From NCBI GenBank assembly GCA_009193035.1, contig SWDT01000363.1, positions 1 through 61,595 of the forward strand: a DNA stretch of 61,595 nt. The letters run 5' to 3'. The notes beneath the pieces are model-generated. The model had not been told where the DNA came from, did not search any database, and was given only the letters and a program-made list of their open reading frames with translations. This stretch comes from Halicephalobus mephisto (taxonomy: Eukaryota; Nematoda; Chromadorea; Rhabditida; Panagrolaimidae). Numbering within the stretch: position 1 is the stretch's first letter; every line of letters begins with the position of its first letter. This document shows positions 37,425-49,052 of the stretch, in pieces. The translations under genes were made by a program, and so were the position numbers.

Positions 37425-40400
37425 ATGGTTTATTGTTTATTCTTTTTCACGTTGTTATTTCATATAAAACTAACAGTATCAAGTATGTCATTGTCGTAGT
37501 AGATTGGTAAAAAATTGTTTATTTCAGTATGTTCTAATGGAGAAAGTGTATCCTATTATATTCAATCCACTTCAGTTGCCGAAGGGGCTTTTCTGGAGAA
37601 GGCTGAAACTTCATTACTTTCGGAATGTGCAGATATTTGCTCCTTGAATGGCTACTGTACTGGAGCTAATTTCCTTGTTTCCACAGATGGAACTCCTCTA
37701 TGCATGTTGATGGATTCCTCGAAAAAGGGTTTGCAATCAGAAACCCCCACGAAGGAAGCCATCATGTATGGACTTCACCCGTACTGTCTGAAGACACCTC
37801 TGGTCTCGTCTCTACCCTGTGAAGGTCGTTCGTGGACATTTGAAAAGTTTAAAAATTTCGAAATTCGTGAAGATCACCATGTGTTGGTAAAATCAAAGAA
37901 TACTTCATTGGATGAATGTCTTTCAAAATGTGTCCAACGATATGATTGTGCAGGTGCTTCATATAATCAACAAAAATCTGCTTGTTTGTTATTGGCTGTT
38001 TCAATCAATACAGTATACGACATAAAGAAATTCTTCAGGTTCTCAGAGATGGTTGATATTTTTGAAAGGAATTGTCAACAAAGTAAGATATCACATCTTT
38101 CCCGGATAATTCTTTTTTTAGAAAACATCAAGAACTTCAATAATTGTACAGTACTGCGACAAACACAAACAGGAAGTGTCGATGTGTTCGATGCTAGATT
38201 AGATACAGTTTCTGATTTCCAAACTTGCGAGAGAATCTGCTTCGCTTGGGAAAAAGGAATCTGTCGATCCTTCACTTATGATTCCAAAGAACATCGTTGT
38301 TACTTGAGTCACTCTTCTCCGAAACTCTTTGGATGGAATCCGATGGAGAATATCAATTCAGATTATTCGTTTGGAGAAATCGATAACTGCATGAAATGTA
38401 GGTTTACCGTAATTTTAGTAAGACATTATTTTGCATTTTAGTTGATCTTGATTGCGAAAGTGGTTCAATGACCCTTCATGGAAGCTCCTTAAAAGCCTTT
38501 GAAGGAGCCTTCAAGTCCAAAAAAGGGTCGAAAATTATGTGCACTAAGGATATCTCTGCTTCTCATGATTTTTCTTTCAATGTAAATTACGGAGAATGTG
38601 GGTTTGAAAAACAAGTAAGTTTATTTTTCAAATATTATTAATAGTCTTTCTATTTAGATAAAACCAGTATATAGTTTTTCTGGGACTATATTAATCAAGG
38701 AAGGAAGTACAGACATGATTACTGTCAGGGACAAGATGATACAGGTGAGATATATTTCTACCGACAAATAATTGGAGTAATTTAAGATCAATTGCAAAAT
38801 ACCGAATACAAATGGACCTCTGGCAACACAATTTTTATCGTTCCAGTTGGAAGTAGGTGAGAACAACGTCAGGAATCAGTCGTAAGTAATTTTACATGTT
38901 GTTTGTAAAACAACCCGTTATATCGATTAGTTGACTACAATGGTTAATATTTGGGGTCTACATAGAGATAACTTTGAAGTAAGTTGTTTTTCGGAAGGAC
39001 CAGATCCTCCAAGATCATGGATTCTGTGGAAACAACACACAACATCTGGAAATTCATTAAGTTACTTTTTTGTTGGAAATAATCCTTACATTAATATCCA
39101 CCATCAATCCCAGAATCTCCGCTAACTGCGTTCCTGCTCTCTCAAGACCATAAGTTGCTATAATATTATGAAAAAGCTCGTTCTGAAGATCTGTTTTGTA
39201 TTTGCGATGTTCATTTTCAAAACCCAAAAGATCCTCAATTTCTGTAGTGAAGAAAACCCCAATGAGGGCAGCCACGTCTATTTCCCTTAATCCTATTCTG
39301 ATGGCCTTCCGTTTAACCTGATTAAATTTGGTGAAAACTGGAACAGCAAGGCTGAAAATTCTTCTTGAAGATAAAAAAACTAGTGCTCCATTATTTCGAA
39401 ATTTATGGTCAAAGTTTAACGTTCGGAATTTTCGCGCTAAGACACATGATTCACGAGTTTTTTCCAAACTTCCTTTTTGAAAGAATTAACTTTTTAAGAT
39501 TTTATCAACAAATTCATTCATTTTTGCTCTATTTATTCCTTATTATGGCTTTAAAGACTTCAATTAAGGTTTCAGAATATATATTTATCTCAATTTCTTT
39601 TCCAATTGAGTTGTGAAAAGCATTGAATCATTTCAAAATCAATTTTTTTGAAAAAAAACTTTGAATTGTGTCTTAACATGAAAAGTTTAGACTTTGAGGT
39701 CACATTCTAACCATCGACTGTAGTAAGAAAAGCTAAAAAATAAACTTACGCTTTAGCATCGGCAATTTCTGGGATATCGCCAAAAAAGAGATGCAAAGTC
39801 TCCAAGGAATTATAGTATCCATAGTGGGTGCAAACTCTTTCATCCCCTTCTTTATTGAAGTAGAGGGCACTAATGTAGACTCGGTACAGTATCGAGAATC
39901 GAACGGCAAAAGGCCGGAAAATTCTTATCTGTAATGTTTCTGGATAAGGATTAACAGCGAAATTGAGTTCAAACCCTCGCTTTGGGGTCCAACTTGTAAA
40001 ATGATGGGAAATACTCATTAACCATAGACATGATCAACGAATTTGTATCAGTTTCTAATCTGTCGTGTTGTTGCTTTTCGATCTGTCTGAACTCTTCTGG
40101 AAGATCTGGAACATGAGGATTCTCAACTTTATAAAGTGACCTCGAAGATTCGTGAAAACTTCTAAAAGCAGCCAGCATTCGGTCCATGAGAGGATAAGCT
40201 GTTTTCATATTAGATAATCCCTGAAATAGTTTCTTGATAGACTTTTAAACTTTGCTGGAGTTGAACCTGCTGATAACAAAGTTGAGGAGGAATCGAGGGA
40301 ATTGGCTGTTGAGGAGAAAAGGAAAAAGAGGTTTGGGGGGATAATGCGACAGGCATAGGGCTAGTCATCATAGATCCGTGATTGGAGGGTTCTGTTGGTA

Positions 40401-42387
40401 TTGGAGAAGCTAAATTAATCCACTTAACCCTTTGCTAACGGCCCATTGACGAAACTCATGACTAAAGAATGAATCAAACATTGTTCACTTCAAGATCACT
40501 ATGTTAAAAAGTATTCTTGGAGAATAGAAATCAAAGGAACCATCGATTGAAAAAACATTAGTTCTCCTCGAATGATGCTTGATTCATTATTGGATTACGA
40601 ATTTAATTATTGATTCTTTATCTCCTTCTACTTACGTTCTCGAACCATTCCACTGTTGTAACACTTCCGGAGTCTACAGGCACGACACTGATTCCGTGCC
40701 TGATTGTTGATGATGCAATTATTCTGGAATCTGCATTTGTAACGTTTTCGTTCAACCATTGACCTTCGAAAAAAGGAGGCACAAGCCTGGAACAAATCAT
40801 CTACAGTATTCCCTAACCACTGACTTACCTTGCAAGTACTGACCCCAAAGTGAAGCCCATGAGTAGGAGCTTCACAAATAGTACAGGGTCCTCTTACCGA
40901 CATTCAGTAATTTTCTGGAATTAAAATTATTGACTTCAAAGGCGAATCAAGCAACGCGAGAAAGAAGCTGATTGTTCATAGGAAAACAATGTAAAAAACG
41001 ACCAATAAAAACAAATTTGAAACAGTATTGTTGGCATTTTAGCGTAAAAATATAGACCAGTTTTCCCATGATTTTCTAATAGACCATCCAGATCAGTGTC
41101 GTGCTCATTGATCTCACCATCAATGCCAGCAGACATTTGGCTGTTCGGGCGTATTTTTATTGAAGAATTTTCCCCGAACATCAAAAAACAGAAAAGAAAG
41201 TGCTCAGTATGAAAAAGAAACAAAATATCAAATAGGGAACGAGATAAAATATAATATTTTTCATATGAATAACACTAAATTGTTTTTTGATTTCAAAAGA
41301 ATGTAAAAGCCAAACAATTATGGTATAAAAAGAAAATGATAAAGAAATTGTTTTAACATTTATTTCCCGAGTCTTCATTATCTCATGTTCATTCTAAGTC
41401 CCCCATAAATCTTAAAGAATTTTTGTTTAGAAAATTAAAAAATTGCGAATTTCGTTGGATTTGAAATTTCGATAAAACCGAATTAATTTCAATCTGAACT
41501 TCTATGGTGAAAAAATCAAAATTGAAGTTTTTATGAAATTATCTCGATGTGAATCTCCATAACCTTCTAGAAACTTCCAGAATCATCAATCTTCAATTTC
41601 TAATGTCTATTCTAGATTATTACTAGATTCTGAAAGCTTTCCAGAATTTTCTTGATGTTTGAAAAAAGTCAAAGTTTTTTTCAATCTTTCACTTGGTTCT
41701 GGATATTCCCATAGAACTTTAGAGGGTTCTAAAAGTTGATTTTAGATTTTGCAATACTTCAAAAAAGTTTATGGGTTTCTAGAAGACTAGAAACTTGCAT
41801 GAGGTCCTCAAAGATTTCATAGGTTTCCTGTGCATTCTAGTTTAACATCAATTTTTAACTTTAGGGACACAAAAAAGTCAAATTGGATTTTGAAACCAAC
41901 AAAAGCAAAGGCGATCCGAAAACCACAGTATCGTCTTCAAGTTTTGAGTGATGAAAACGCCGTTGCAAATGTTGTGAATATCGGAAGGAGAGGTCATCTG
42001 CTGATAACTGCAGTAGAGGTAGTTTTGAATAAAAGTGCGGTTAGTAAATCTTCGTTTAGGATTCTGAACAAAGAGAAGAAAATAACTTCTCCATCACTAA
42101 CTTGACCGCTGAAGACACGACGAGTAAGAAAAAATTGTCCTTGATCGACAGAAAAGGGTAAATTAATAATAATTAACGTTCGTTTTTGGAACATTAATTC
42201 CAGATGTGTTGTGAACAGTTCTATCGTTAAAGCGATTTCAAAACCGGCCAAAGGTCAGATGAGAATAGATGTTCACTTCTCTGGCTTCGATGACAAGGCT
42301 CAAGTCGTGTATCATGCTATCGTCAAGCCCTGTAGAACCGGTTGTTTTCCGAAATGTAATGAGGCATATTACGTTGGAATGTTCTGA
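37425..42387 (+). CDS. PAN/Apple plus zona pellucida domain protein, with a nuclear receptor gene inside one intron
   Basis: Nine exons: 37425-37482, 37528-38082, 38122-38397, 38442-38614, 38658-38744, 38787-38881, 41865-42018, 42060-42157, 42204-42387. They sum to 1680 bp, exactly 560 codons including the stop, with every junction in phase. Order: signal peptide (MVYCLFFFTLLFHIKL); three PAN/Apple-like modules (starting near CSNGESV, CEGRSWT and NCTVLRQT); a ZP-N half (DLDCESGSMTLHGS ... YGECGFEKQ); a linker with PQYRLQVL and NIGRRGHLL; and a ZP-C half (LIDRKGCVVNSSIV, HFSGFDDKAQVVYHAIV, CRTGCFPKC). There is no transmembrane segment after ZP-C, so it is probably secreted, like LET-653, which also combines PAN and ZP. 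Such proteins build apical extracellular matrix or cuticle. Exon 6 ends with two bases of a Ser codon completed by exon 7 across a 2,983-bp intron. Confidence 0.85.
39057..40903 (-). CDS. Nuclear hormone receptor (nematode supplementary type), nested in the PAN-ZP intron
   Basis: DNA-binding domain: CTICEAPTHGLHFGVSTCK, then CASFFRRSMVERKRYKCRFQ, then CIINNQARNQCRACRLRKCY; eight zinc-binding cysteines and P-box CKACA. A Pro/Ser hinge follows (EPSPIPTEPSNHGSMM). The ligand-binding domain begins about GLSNMKTAYPLMDRMLAAF and includes RIFRPFAVRFSILYRVYISA, YYNSLETLHLFF, and the last exon 39363-39057 (SLAVPVFTKFNQVKRKAIRI ... YGLERAGTQLAEILGLM). Exons join in frame: STCK|ACASFF, VRE|PSPIP, YQQ|GLSNM, KAR|IRIF, AKA|RIFSL. 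The DBD and LBD style is that of the HNF4-derived supplementary receptors expanded in Caenorhabditis. It lies entirely within the PAN-ZP gene, antisense. Confidence 0.88.
41420..41860. repeat. Degenerate repeat with perfect heat-shock elements, copy 3
   Basis: In the long PAN-ZP intron, between the NHR promoter side and exon 7. Contains a perfect four-unit nTTCnnGAAnnTTCnnGAA array (41565-41582) and a three-unit array (41639-41651), plus many partial units. The stretch reads as a mutated short-period repeat rich in ttctagaa/ttccagaa. Confidence 0.5.
41565..41582. promoter_or_regulatory. Perfect tetrameric heat-shock element (HSF-1 site)
   Basis: ttctagaaacttccagaa: four alternating TTC and GAA units with exact two-base spacing, the consensus for trimeric HSF binding. 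About 660 bp upstream of the NHR start codon and inside the intron of the PAN-ZP gene; either could be the target. Confidence 0.6.
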
Positions 42388-42567
42388 CAGTAATCTATCA
42401 AACAGATCTATTTGGAAAATGGGTAATTAATTAAAGAAACTGGAATTGACAACAATTTGTCCCTTGATTGTTATACGACAGCATTTATTTTTGTTGTATT
42501 TATGATAAATATGAAGAACCAATTGTTATATATTTCATACATTGATGGAATTTTAAAGGAAGTAATA

Positions 42568-45500
42568 CTATTCAAATACAGGAGCCAATCTTTCCTTTTC
42601 TTCCGCGATTACAAAGGTCTTGCCTTTAGGTTCGATTGGAAGGGCATATCGACTGAGGCGTTTGTCTTGAGGAATTGGCGGCATGCTGGATTCTGAGGAA
42701 ATCGATTCAGTATCATCCGAATTACCTCTACCACCACAAAGGGAGGGCATTGGGTCGTCCAAATAACGTAAATGACGTGGATTAAATACGAATTCCATCA
42801 GCTTTCTGACGACGATCATCAGAATCAACTAAAATTCATAATTTAATTATAGAAGATTTTTAATTGCAAAATCTGTAACTAACCATAATCGGAAAAGCAA
42901 TGCTGATAGACTTGATGGACTTCACAATCCACAATAATGATAAACAAGTGATTTGCAGCATAGTATAGAGATGAATGGTCTTGATTGGAACATGTCGAAT
43001 GTAATGTCGATCTGGTTGATATTTCATCGGCATAAATAGAAGGCAAATTCTTTCGAAGAAGTCAAGAGCTAAAACATTGAACTAGTTATTCTATAATTCC
43101 TTGAAAAACAAACTTCCTAGTGCAGTAATTCCCATATATAGGAAGACCCCATACAATACCGGCATCGGAATGTGGCATAAGAGTTTCGTCATGAATATAG
43201 ACACCCCAATTAAAATAAAGGTCACGATTCCGGTTACTCTTTGTTCTCTCACCCCCAGGAACTGTTGTGGTTCTCCCGGAGCTAAGGCTTCTGTTTCTAT
43301 CTTCAAAGAATTGACATGGTTGATCGAGAGAACAGTCGCAGCTACATATATCGGTAATCCCAGATATCCGACGATAATTATTAATATGGATAGAACGAAC
43401 AAATCCAGATGATACCCACAGCCTTTCTTTAGCTTGTTTTCTTTTCTGTTTATGATTACGGTCGTAATTTGTTGGTCCAAGAAGATCAAAATACAAGATA
43501 ACAATGCTGGGAATGCCGCAATCAAAGCACTATAAAGAGGATTTCCATTGAATGGTGGAATGAACCATCCTCTCCCACTATATGTTGTCTGAAATGCTAT
43601 AGTTTTAACTGAATCTCATTAATTCTGAAAGTATACCGTAAAAGACGATGGCATAGTCAATTTCGGGGTATTGATTCCAATAAAGATGTCGATACTGGTC
43701 ATTATCGCGATTGAAATAATGACAGCAAAGTCACTCAAGATCTCACGAGCCGTTGTCGGTAAATATCCACTAGTTTTTATTTTCTTCAATCCTGTGGATA
43801 AGATAAACGTTCCTGCCATCAAGACGATGGACATGAGGATTTTATCATATAAGACATAACACCCATCGCCGATTACCTTTTCTGGACAACTATTTAGATC
43901 AAAAATAGTAGTTCCATTGTTGAAGGGACAAACACAACTTTGATTTTCATTCAAGCGTAAATCTATAACCTCTAAATTGTCTCTTATCTTGATCAGCTTC
44001 GCAAAGGCTTCATAGATAAATATAAAAGCAATCAGAGCAGCAAAGGACTCTTCCGTAAAACGAGTAATGTAAGTCACCATTGAAGAGGAGTCGGTTACCG
44101 TTATAATGAGAAGGAACGCGGCTGTCCATACATTCACCCAGGTTCTGAAGGACAAATAGTCCCATCCGAATCTCGTACACATGTCGAACATGATGGTTTC
44201 AAACACGAGGACTGGCCCTGTAGATCCTATGATTGTCAATGGTTGCCCACTAAACATGTGATAGATGATTCCACAGATGGCTCCACTGAATAGATTCTCC
44301 ATTGCTGCCATTCTCTTTTGTGTGGCTTCCTCCAGAAGTCCTCCAAATGTGACGATCGGAGAAAGGAGGGCGAAATACATAAAACAAAAGGTCGAAACAC
44401 ATCCCAGATTGAAAGAATCTTTGTAATCTGATATGTACCATTTTGCTTTTCTTTTGATGTCTGCAATTAATCCTCCTGCGAATTTGCCCGTTCTTTGGAG
44501 TGCTGGATTATTACCATGATCATGATGGGGTGTGGAATAATCTTCGTCGATTGTTGGTTGCAGCAATAATTGAAACTTCTAAAATGATCTTTCGTCAATT
44601 TTCACTAATCTCCTTATCAAACCTGTCTTCGCTGTAGTTTTGTGGCCACGACCGATGGTTCAATCCGAAGGTTTGGATCTAAACTACATGGAGGGAGCAC
44701 CGTGGCATTGTGGATATATTCACTGACTGCGATCTTCATGTCTTTTCGAGTTTTTGTTTTATATGCAATTTTTCGAAACAGCTGAAATCATTGGTATTAT
44801 CTTGTGACGTAAATTTTATCTCACTTCATCAGACATGAGGACTCCAAGAGCTCGTCCCAACTGTTGAGCGTGCACATCTCCTTTCTTCGGAGCTAAGACG
44901 ATGAACAAAAACCTAGTCGGAATGGGGACTTCTGTCAAGTCCCCTAACAAACAAGCGTCTGCCAAGCGAAGAAAGGCGATCAACGGTCTATCCAGGAAAT
45001 CCACCTGACTAACCAAGATATTGGTTGCTTCTGATCCTTTTGGCAGCTTCTTCAAAAGCTTCATGTTTGGTTTTCGTTCTTCATTGGGTACGAGCGGAGT
45101 TATCGAGCTTTCCACTTCCGTATCTCTTTTCTCCTTTTTCTTCTTCGTTGTGAGTCCTTGACAATGGCGACTCATCAGAATTTGTCTGGCAGTCTCTGCA
45201 TGTGCTTCGCTTATCGCTTTCAATTTGATGAGGTCATTCAATACAAAGTCGATAATCTCCTTCAAACTTTTTAATGGAACATCAAAGTACACCGGACCAC
45301 GTATAAAATGTTCCCTGAAAAAGTTTTGTAATGTAAACATACGACTTTAAACATGCTTGAGTAAGAAAAGACTGTTGGCATTCAAGATAGGTACATGGGG
45401 TTTAGACCATCTGTCTCCTCCTTCATCGACGACTTCTTCGAATTTGATCCAACGAGTAGCTTCAGTCCAGTATCCGTCTAAAGGATCACTGTCTTTTTTC

Positions 45501-45732
45501 TCATCCACCACGAATTTATCCAGCTCAGAAAACACCGTTGGGATATCAGAGTCATCATCATGCAAAAACAAGGCATGACTTGAACTATCTATAATTATTG
45601 AATCATCAAAATAACAATAAAGCAAGTCTTACGGATTTTACTCAGACGTCTTTCTGCCAATTTTTTCCAAATATCACCGCCGTCAGTTGTGGATGATGGA
45701 TGACTGTTTTCATTCTCAGGATCTACAGCCAT
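42568..45732 (-). CDS. SLC4-family bicarbonate transporter (nematode ABTS type)
   Basis: Start at 45732 ([13 protein letters not shown]). The N-terminal cytosolic domain has the SLC4 signature [20 protein letters not shown] and a [19 protein letters not shown] block before [20 protein letters not shown]. The membrane domain has typical segments: [116 protein letters not shown] and the C-terminal [17 protein letters not shown]. The [10 protein letters not shown] segment is closer to Na+-coupled members than to band 3. A Cys-containing extracellular loop carries N-X-S/T sites. One intron (45315-45356, 42 bp) has to be spliced with a GC donor to stay in frame. The transporter moves HCO3-, with Cl- and/or Na+; its exact ion coupling is unknown. 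Confidence 0.92.
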
Positions 45733-46106
45733 AATTAATGACTGTTCAAATGAAAAGTATACAGCCTATAAGCAATAAATAGTGAGCGAAATTTCGCAAG
45801 CTTAATTCTCTATTACTCTTATCAGTTCTCGGTCCTCTGATAATTTGCTCAACTGGCCAAACGATCTTTGAAATTTTTTAATGGATTCCAGAATCTAATC
45901 AAAACATTGGAATTATTTGAAATTTAAAATTTTGGGACTTTCTAAACGCTCTGGAAATTCATATCAGGGTAAGTTTGTAATGACCAACTTTTCATGTTTA
46001 TAACATTATGATTTATTTATTTCAAGAAGATTAGCTTTTTACCTTTAATAAGCTAATAATAAAGTACTAACAAAAAGATTGTAAACTCTGGAGATTTCCG
46101 AGGTGA
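45733..46106. other. Intergenic: SLC4 promoter side
   Basis: 374 bp of AT-rich DNA between the SLC4 start codon and the 3' end of the Tyr/Asn-rich peptide gene. No open frame of interest. Confidence 0.45.
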
Positions 46107-46460
46107 TTATTTTCTTCTTCCATAATAAAGATAGTAAGTGCTGTAGCCGGGATAATTATATCCATTGTTATCGTAGTAGTATCCATTGTTATTGCTTGGG
46201 TAGTAATAAGTAGTGTATCCATTGTTGTTATTGTTCGGGTAGTAGTAGTAGGTCGTGTACCCATTGGAATTGTATCCGTTAGAGTTACTTGGATTCAACT
46301 AAAATAACAAATAAATTACCAGTAATATATTAATCTCTTACGTAGTAGATGGTGTAAGCAGCTTGGACTGCAACCAAGCAGAAGAGAACAATGGCAATCC
46401 TGAAATGATAATTTCTTGAAAATGTTAAATCGAAATACCTTACCCAAGAAAGTTTTTCAT
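46107..46460 (-). CDS. Small secreted Tyr/Asn/Gly-rich low-complexity peptide
   Basis: Three exons. MKNFLG is split by the first intron (about 45 bp) and joins IAIVLFCLVAVQAA to form a signal peptide. The second intron follows TIYY. The mature part consists of repeats such as NSNGYTTYYYYPNNNNNGYT and YYYPSNNNGYYYDNNGYN, ending YYLYYGRRK. The GRRK end resembles an amidation/dibasic processing signal. This compositional type (Tyr/Gly/Asn-rich short secreted peptides) occurs in nematode cuticle and antimicrobial-type peptides, but I recognise no orthologue. Confidence 0.72.
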
Positions 46461-46870
46461 CTTTGCTGGTTTTTTCAAGTGATGACTTACTCCAGATTTT
46501 TGTGTTTATATAATCCCAAGGTGACACCATCTTGAACTTAAAAGTAACACAAGAATTCTGCTTCATTTGTGCTTTCTACGAACTTGAATAAATAACACAA
46601 ACTCGCCGTTTTCAAAGTCCGTTTTTCCGGAAGACTAGTAAACATACTTAAATAATTTATTTTTACCCTGACCTAGGTAAATCACAACAATAGTTCAAGA
46701 AACACACGAGTTGACGAAAAAGCCACTCAATTTGTACGACGAATAAACATTTTTTTCCTAGTGTTTCTTAAGCGTTTCAAAAAAATCCAACCAACAAATA
46801 AACTCTGGAAGTAAATATTTCGGTGACTCATTAAGAATTCAATCATCAAATCTTTTATTGTCTGAACTTC
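46461..46870. other. Intergenic interval, no gene seen
   Basis: 410 bp of AT-rich DNA between two minus-strand genes; holds the promoter of the Tyr/Asn-rich gene and the 3' flank of the ET-module gene. Confidence 0.45.
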
Positions 46871-47791
46871 TTATTTATCTTTATAATTACAAATGTGGAT
46901 ATCGATTCCAGAGTGGTAATTATTCACAGCTTCGAATCCAGCAAAATGACCAAAATTGTTCAGAATGATGGATTTCAGCTTCTCACCTATCTTCACCGCC
47001 TGTTCGTTGGGTCCAAAGTGTCTGCCATCTGGGCAAATGATGGTACCATCTGGGAGCGGTGTAGGTCCTTCTGTTGTAGAAGATGCGGTTGTTGTAGAAA
47101 TCAGGTCCAAAGGATTGTAAGGGTAGTTACACATGCTTTGTGTGCAGACACAGAGTTCGTCTTCCTCAACATTCTTAGTGCAGCCAATATTATGAACTCC
47201 ATCCCAGGAGGAAACACAATATGATCTTGGATTAACTGATTTCCCTTAAATAGAGCTTTAACTTATCAACAAAGATACAAACAAACTCGTTAAACAAGCC
47301 ACTCCGGTGCAAGTCCGCATCCCATCGCAGGTGATGTTTGTTGTATCTTCTCCCATACCGACATCCTGCCCAATTACTGTTCCACACTCGAAGCAAGTTA
47401 GTGTTCCACCATCAACCGGTTCGACTGTTTCAAGGCCTTCAGAAGACCAGTTAGGAGGACTGTTACAGAAGTTAGAATCACAGCTACAGGCACTTCCTTC
47501 AGCCCCACTTACACAGGATCCAACGGCTAGCGAGACTCCAAGTATTGAATCACTTGAGGAAGCACAACCTGCTGTCCAAGTTCCATTGGTGAACACGGCT
47601 AAAAGATCTTTAGAGATTGAAGTGAGAAATAACTTACAAAGATAACAAATTTCCCCAAAACAAGCATTATCAAAGTTACAATCATTTCCGGTGAAAGAAT
47701 CAACACCGTTACAGATGTAACAGATTCTTTGGGAGGATACTGTGATTATTTGTAAGAGAAGAAGTAGAGTAAAACTGACAAATAATGCCAT
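46871..47791 (-). CDS. Secreted ET-module protein (two Cys-rich modules)
   Basis: Start at 47791 with signal peptide MALFVSFTLLLLLQIITVSS. Module 1: CYICNGVDSFTGNDC ... GTWTAGCASS ... ACSCDSNFCN. Module 2: LTCFECGTVIGQDVGMG ... CDGMRTCTGVACLTSL|SYCVSSWDGVHNIGC ... ELCVCTQSMCN. Paired cysteine-rich units of this form (CxxC start, G-C middle, CxCxxxxC end) fit the Caenorhabditis ET module of unknown function. A Thr/Ser stretch (STTTASSTTEGPTPL) and a polar tail follow. Exons: 47791 to about 47640, about 47600 to about 47290, and about 47212-46871. The last junction needs the donor gtttgtat for the frame, which is a plausible but weak choice. Likely extracellular; function unknown. Confidence 0.72.
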
Positions 47792-48401
47792 TAGTGAGGA
47801 TTCAGAAGTCGACTCAGTTCACAACTTTGGTGTTAGTTGCCGACCATATACATTACTGAAAATGATGAACAAGAAAAATTCCCCATGATCTCGTTAATCC
47901 GCCTGTCATGTTCGATCAATTAATGTATCGATTGAGTATTATTTTTTATTATGTATTTCTCTTGCTATAAAATAAAATTTTATGATTAGAAGAAAAATAT
48001 CCTGTGTCGAAATTTGGTACATGAATACGTCATATTAGTTATTTATGTCCTTTCTCATATTTCTTAACGAAATTTTTAACCACTATTCGTAATAGAACTC
48101 GATTTCGAAACAGAATGTGATGTATTTTAATTCACGTCAGTTCGATGAGTCATCCCAATAGTCCAGTCTGTGGATCTCAGTCAATTCTTAGAAATGGTAA
48201 AACCAGTCCAAGCTCCTGTGTGAGCCCGTCCTTTTTCACAGAGCGCATTGTTATTCTATACTCCCATACAAATACTCATGACCGACAGGCCTCTAGTTGT
48301 CAGGGACACCGTCGGTTGTGCAGCACAACGGCTTTCACGTAATGCGTAACTCTCCAAAAGTTAAATTCTGTTTTTTCAAAAGATAATCATTTTCTTTTCA
48401 T
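47792..48401. other. Intergenic DNA outside the palindrome
   Basis: About 610 bp. A short plus-strand frame (48145-48342) has no features. The sequence from 48402 onward is repeated in inverse at the window end; whether the repeat begins further left cannot be told, because the mirror arm is cut by the window edge. Confidence 0.4.
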
Positions 48402-48686
48402 CCGATCAAGTTTTCGATTTCGCAATGTTCGTTATTATTTTATAAAATACTGTTGCTATTGTAAATGAGAGCTCTTAAAACCTTTTTCCTTGGAAACCTT
48501 ATGTTCTATTTGCTTTTGATGACTGGTCTTTCTAGTTGTCTTATCGATTTAAGCTGTATTGGTCGACATTTCTTTCATCAGTCTCAGACTCGCAAAGAAA
48601 AATCAATTTTTTGATTCTTATATTACTTTTTTTAAAAAATTGGTTTTCAGCAGTTCTAAATCTCGCCAGCTGCAGAAATTATTAAA

Positions 48687-49052
48687 ATGTCCAATCCTCC
48701 ACCACCATATTCTCAACCTTATCCAAATGTAAGTATTTAAATTTATTTCTTGGGTTCTCAAGCCATGTAGATCCTTTTTTGGTTATTTTTTGTTGAACAC
48801 TAACATTAGATGCACTAACACACCGCTTTTGTCTAGTATCCCCCAAATTATCATCAACAATATCCTCAGCAGCCACAGTACAATTACGGATATCCTCAGA
48901 ATCCTCCACAGAATCAAGGATACTACCCACCCCCTCAGCCTCAGGTCGTTTACGTAGAGGAGCGTCGTCGTGGAGGCAATGATAATAACTGCTGCCTTTG
49001 GGCATTACTGGCATGCTGCTGCGGCTGCTGTTTGGCCGAATGTTGTGATTGA
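48687..49052 (+). CDS. Small PPPY-containing protein with Cys-rich tail (CYSTM-like), palindrome gene 1, left copy
   Basis: Exon 1 48687-48728 (MSNPPPPYSQPYPN) and exon 2 48837-49052 (YPPNYHQQYPQQPQYNYGYP ... VVYVEERRRGGNDNNCCLWA, then LLACCCGCCLAECCD). PPPY and PPxY-like motifs at the N-terminus, a Tyr/Pro/Gln-rich middle, a basic RRR turn and a tail of about 20 residues with nine cysteines. Intron of 108 bp with good splice ends. The Cys-tail layout is that of CYSTM-type membrane-associated proteins. Complete and intact. Confidence 0.82.

Noticed and set aside
38931..39125. Plus-strand open frame just after PAN-ZP exon 6, considered as the next ZP exon
   Set aside because: It cannot be joined in phase (gives a stop), shows no ZP-C cysteines, and overlaps the last NHR exon on the other strand. 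The true continuation is at 41865.
43086..43496. Overlapping frames inside the SLC4 exon
   Set aside because: Frame-shifted reading of the transporter exon; the correct frame carries the membrane segments.
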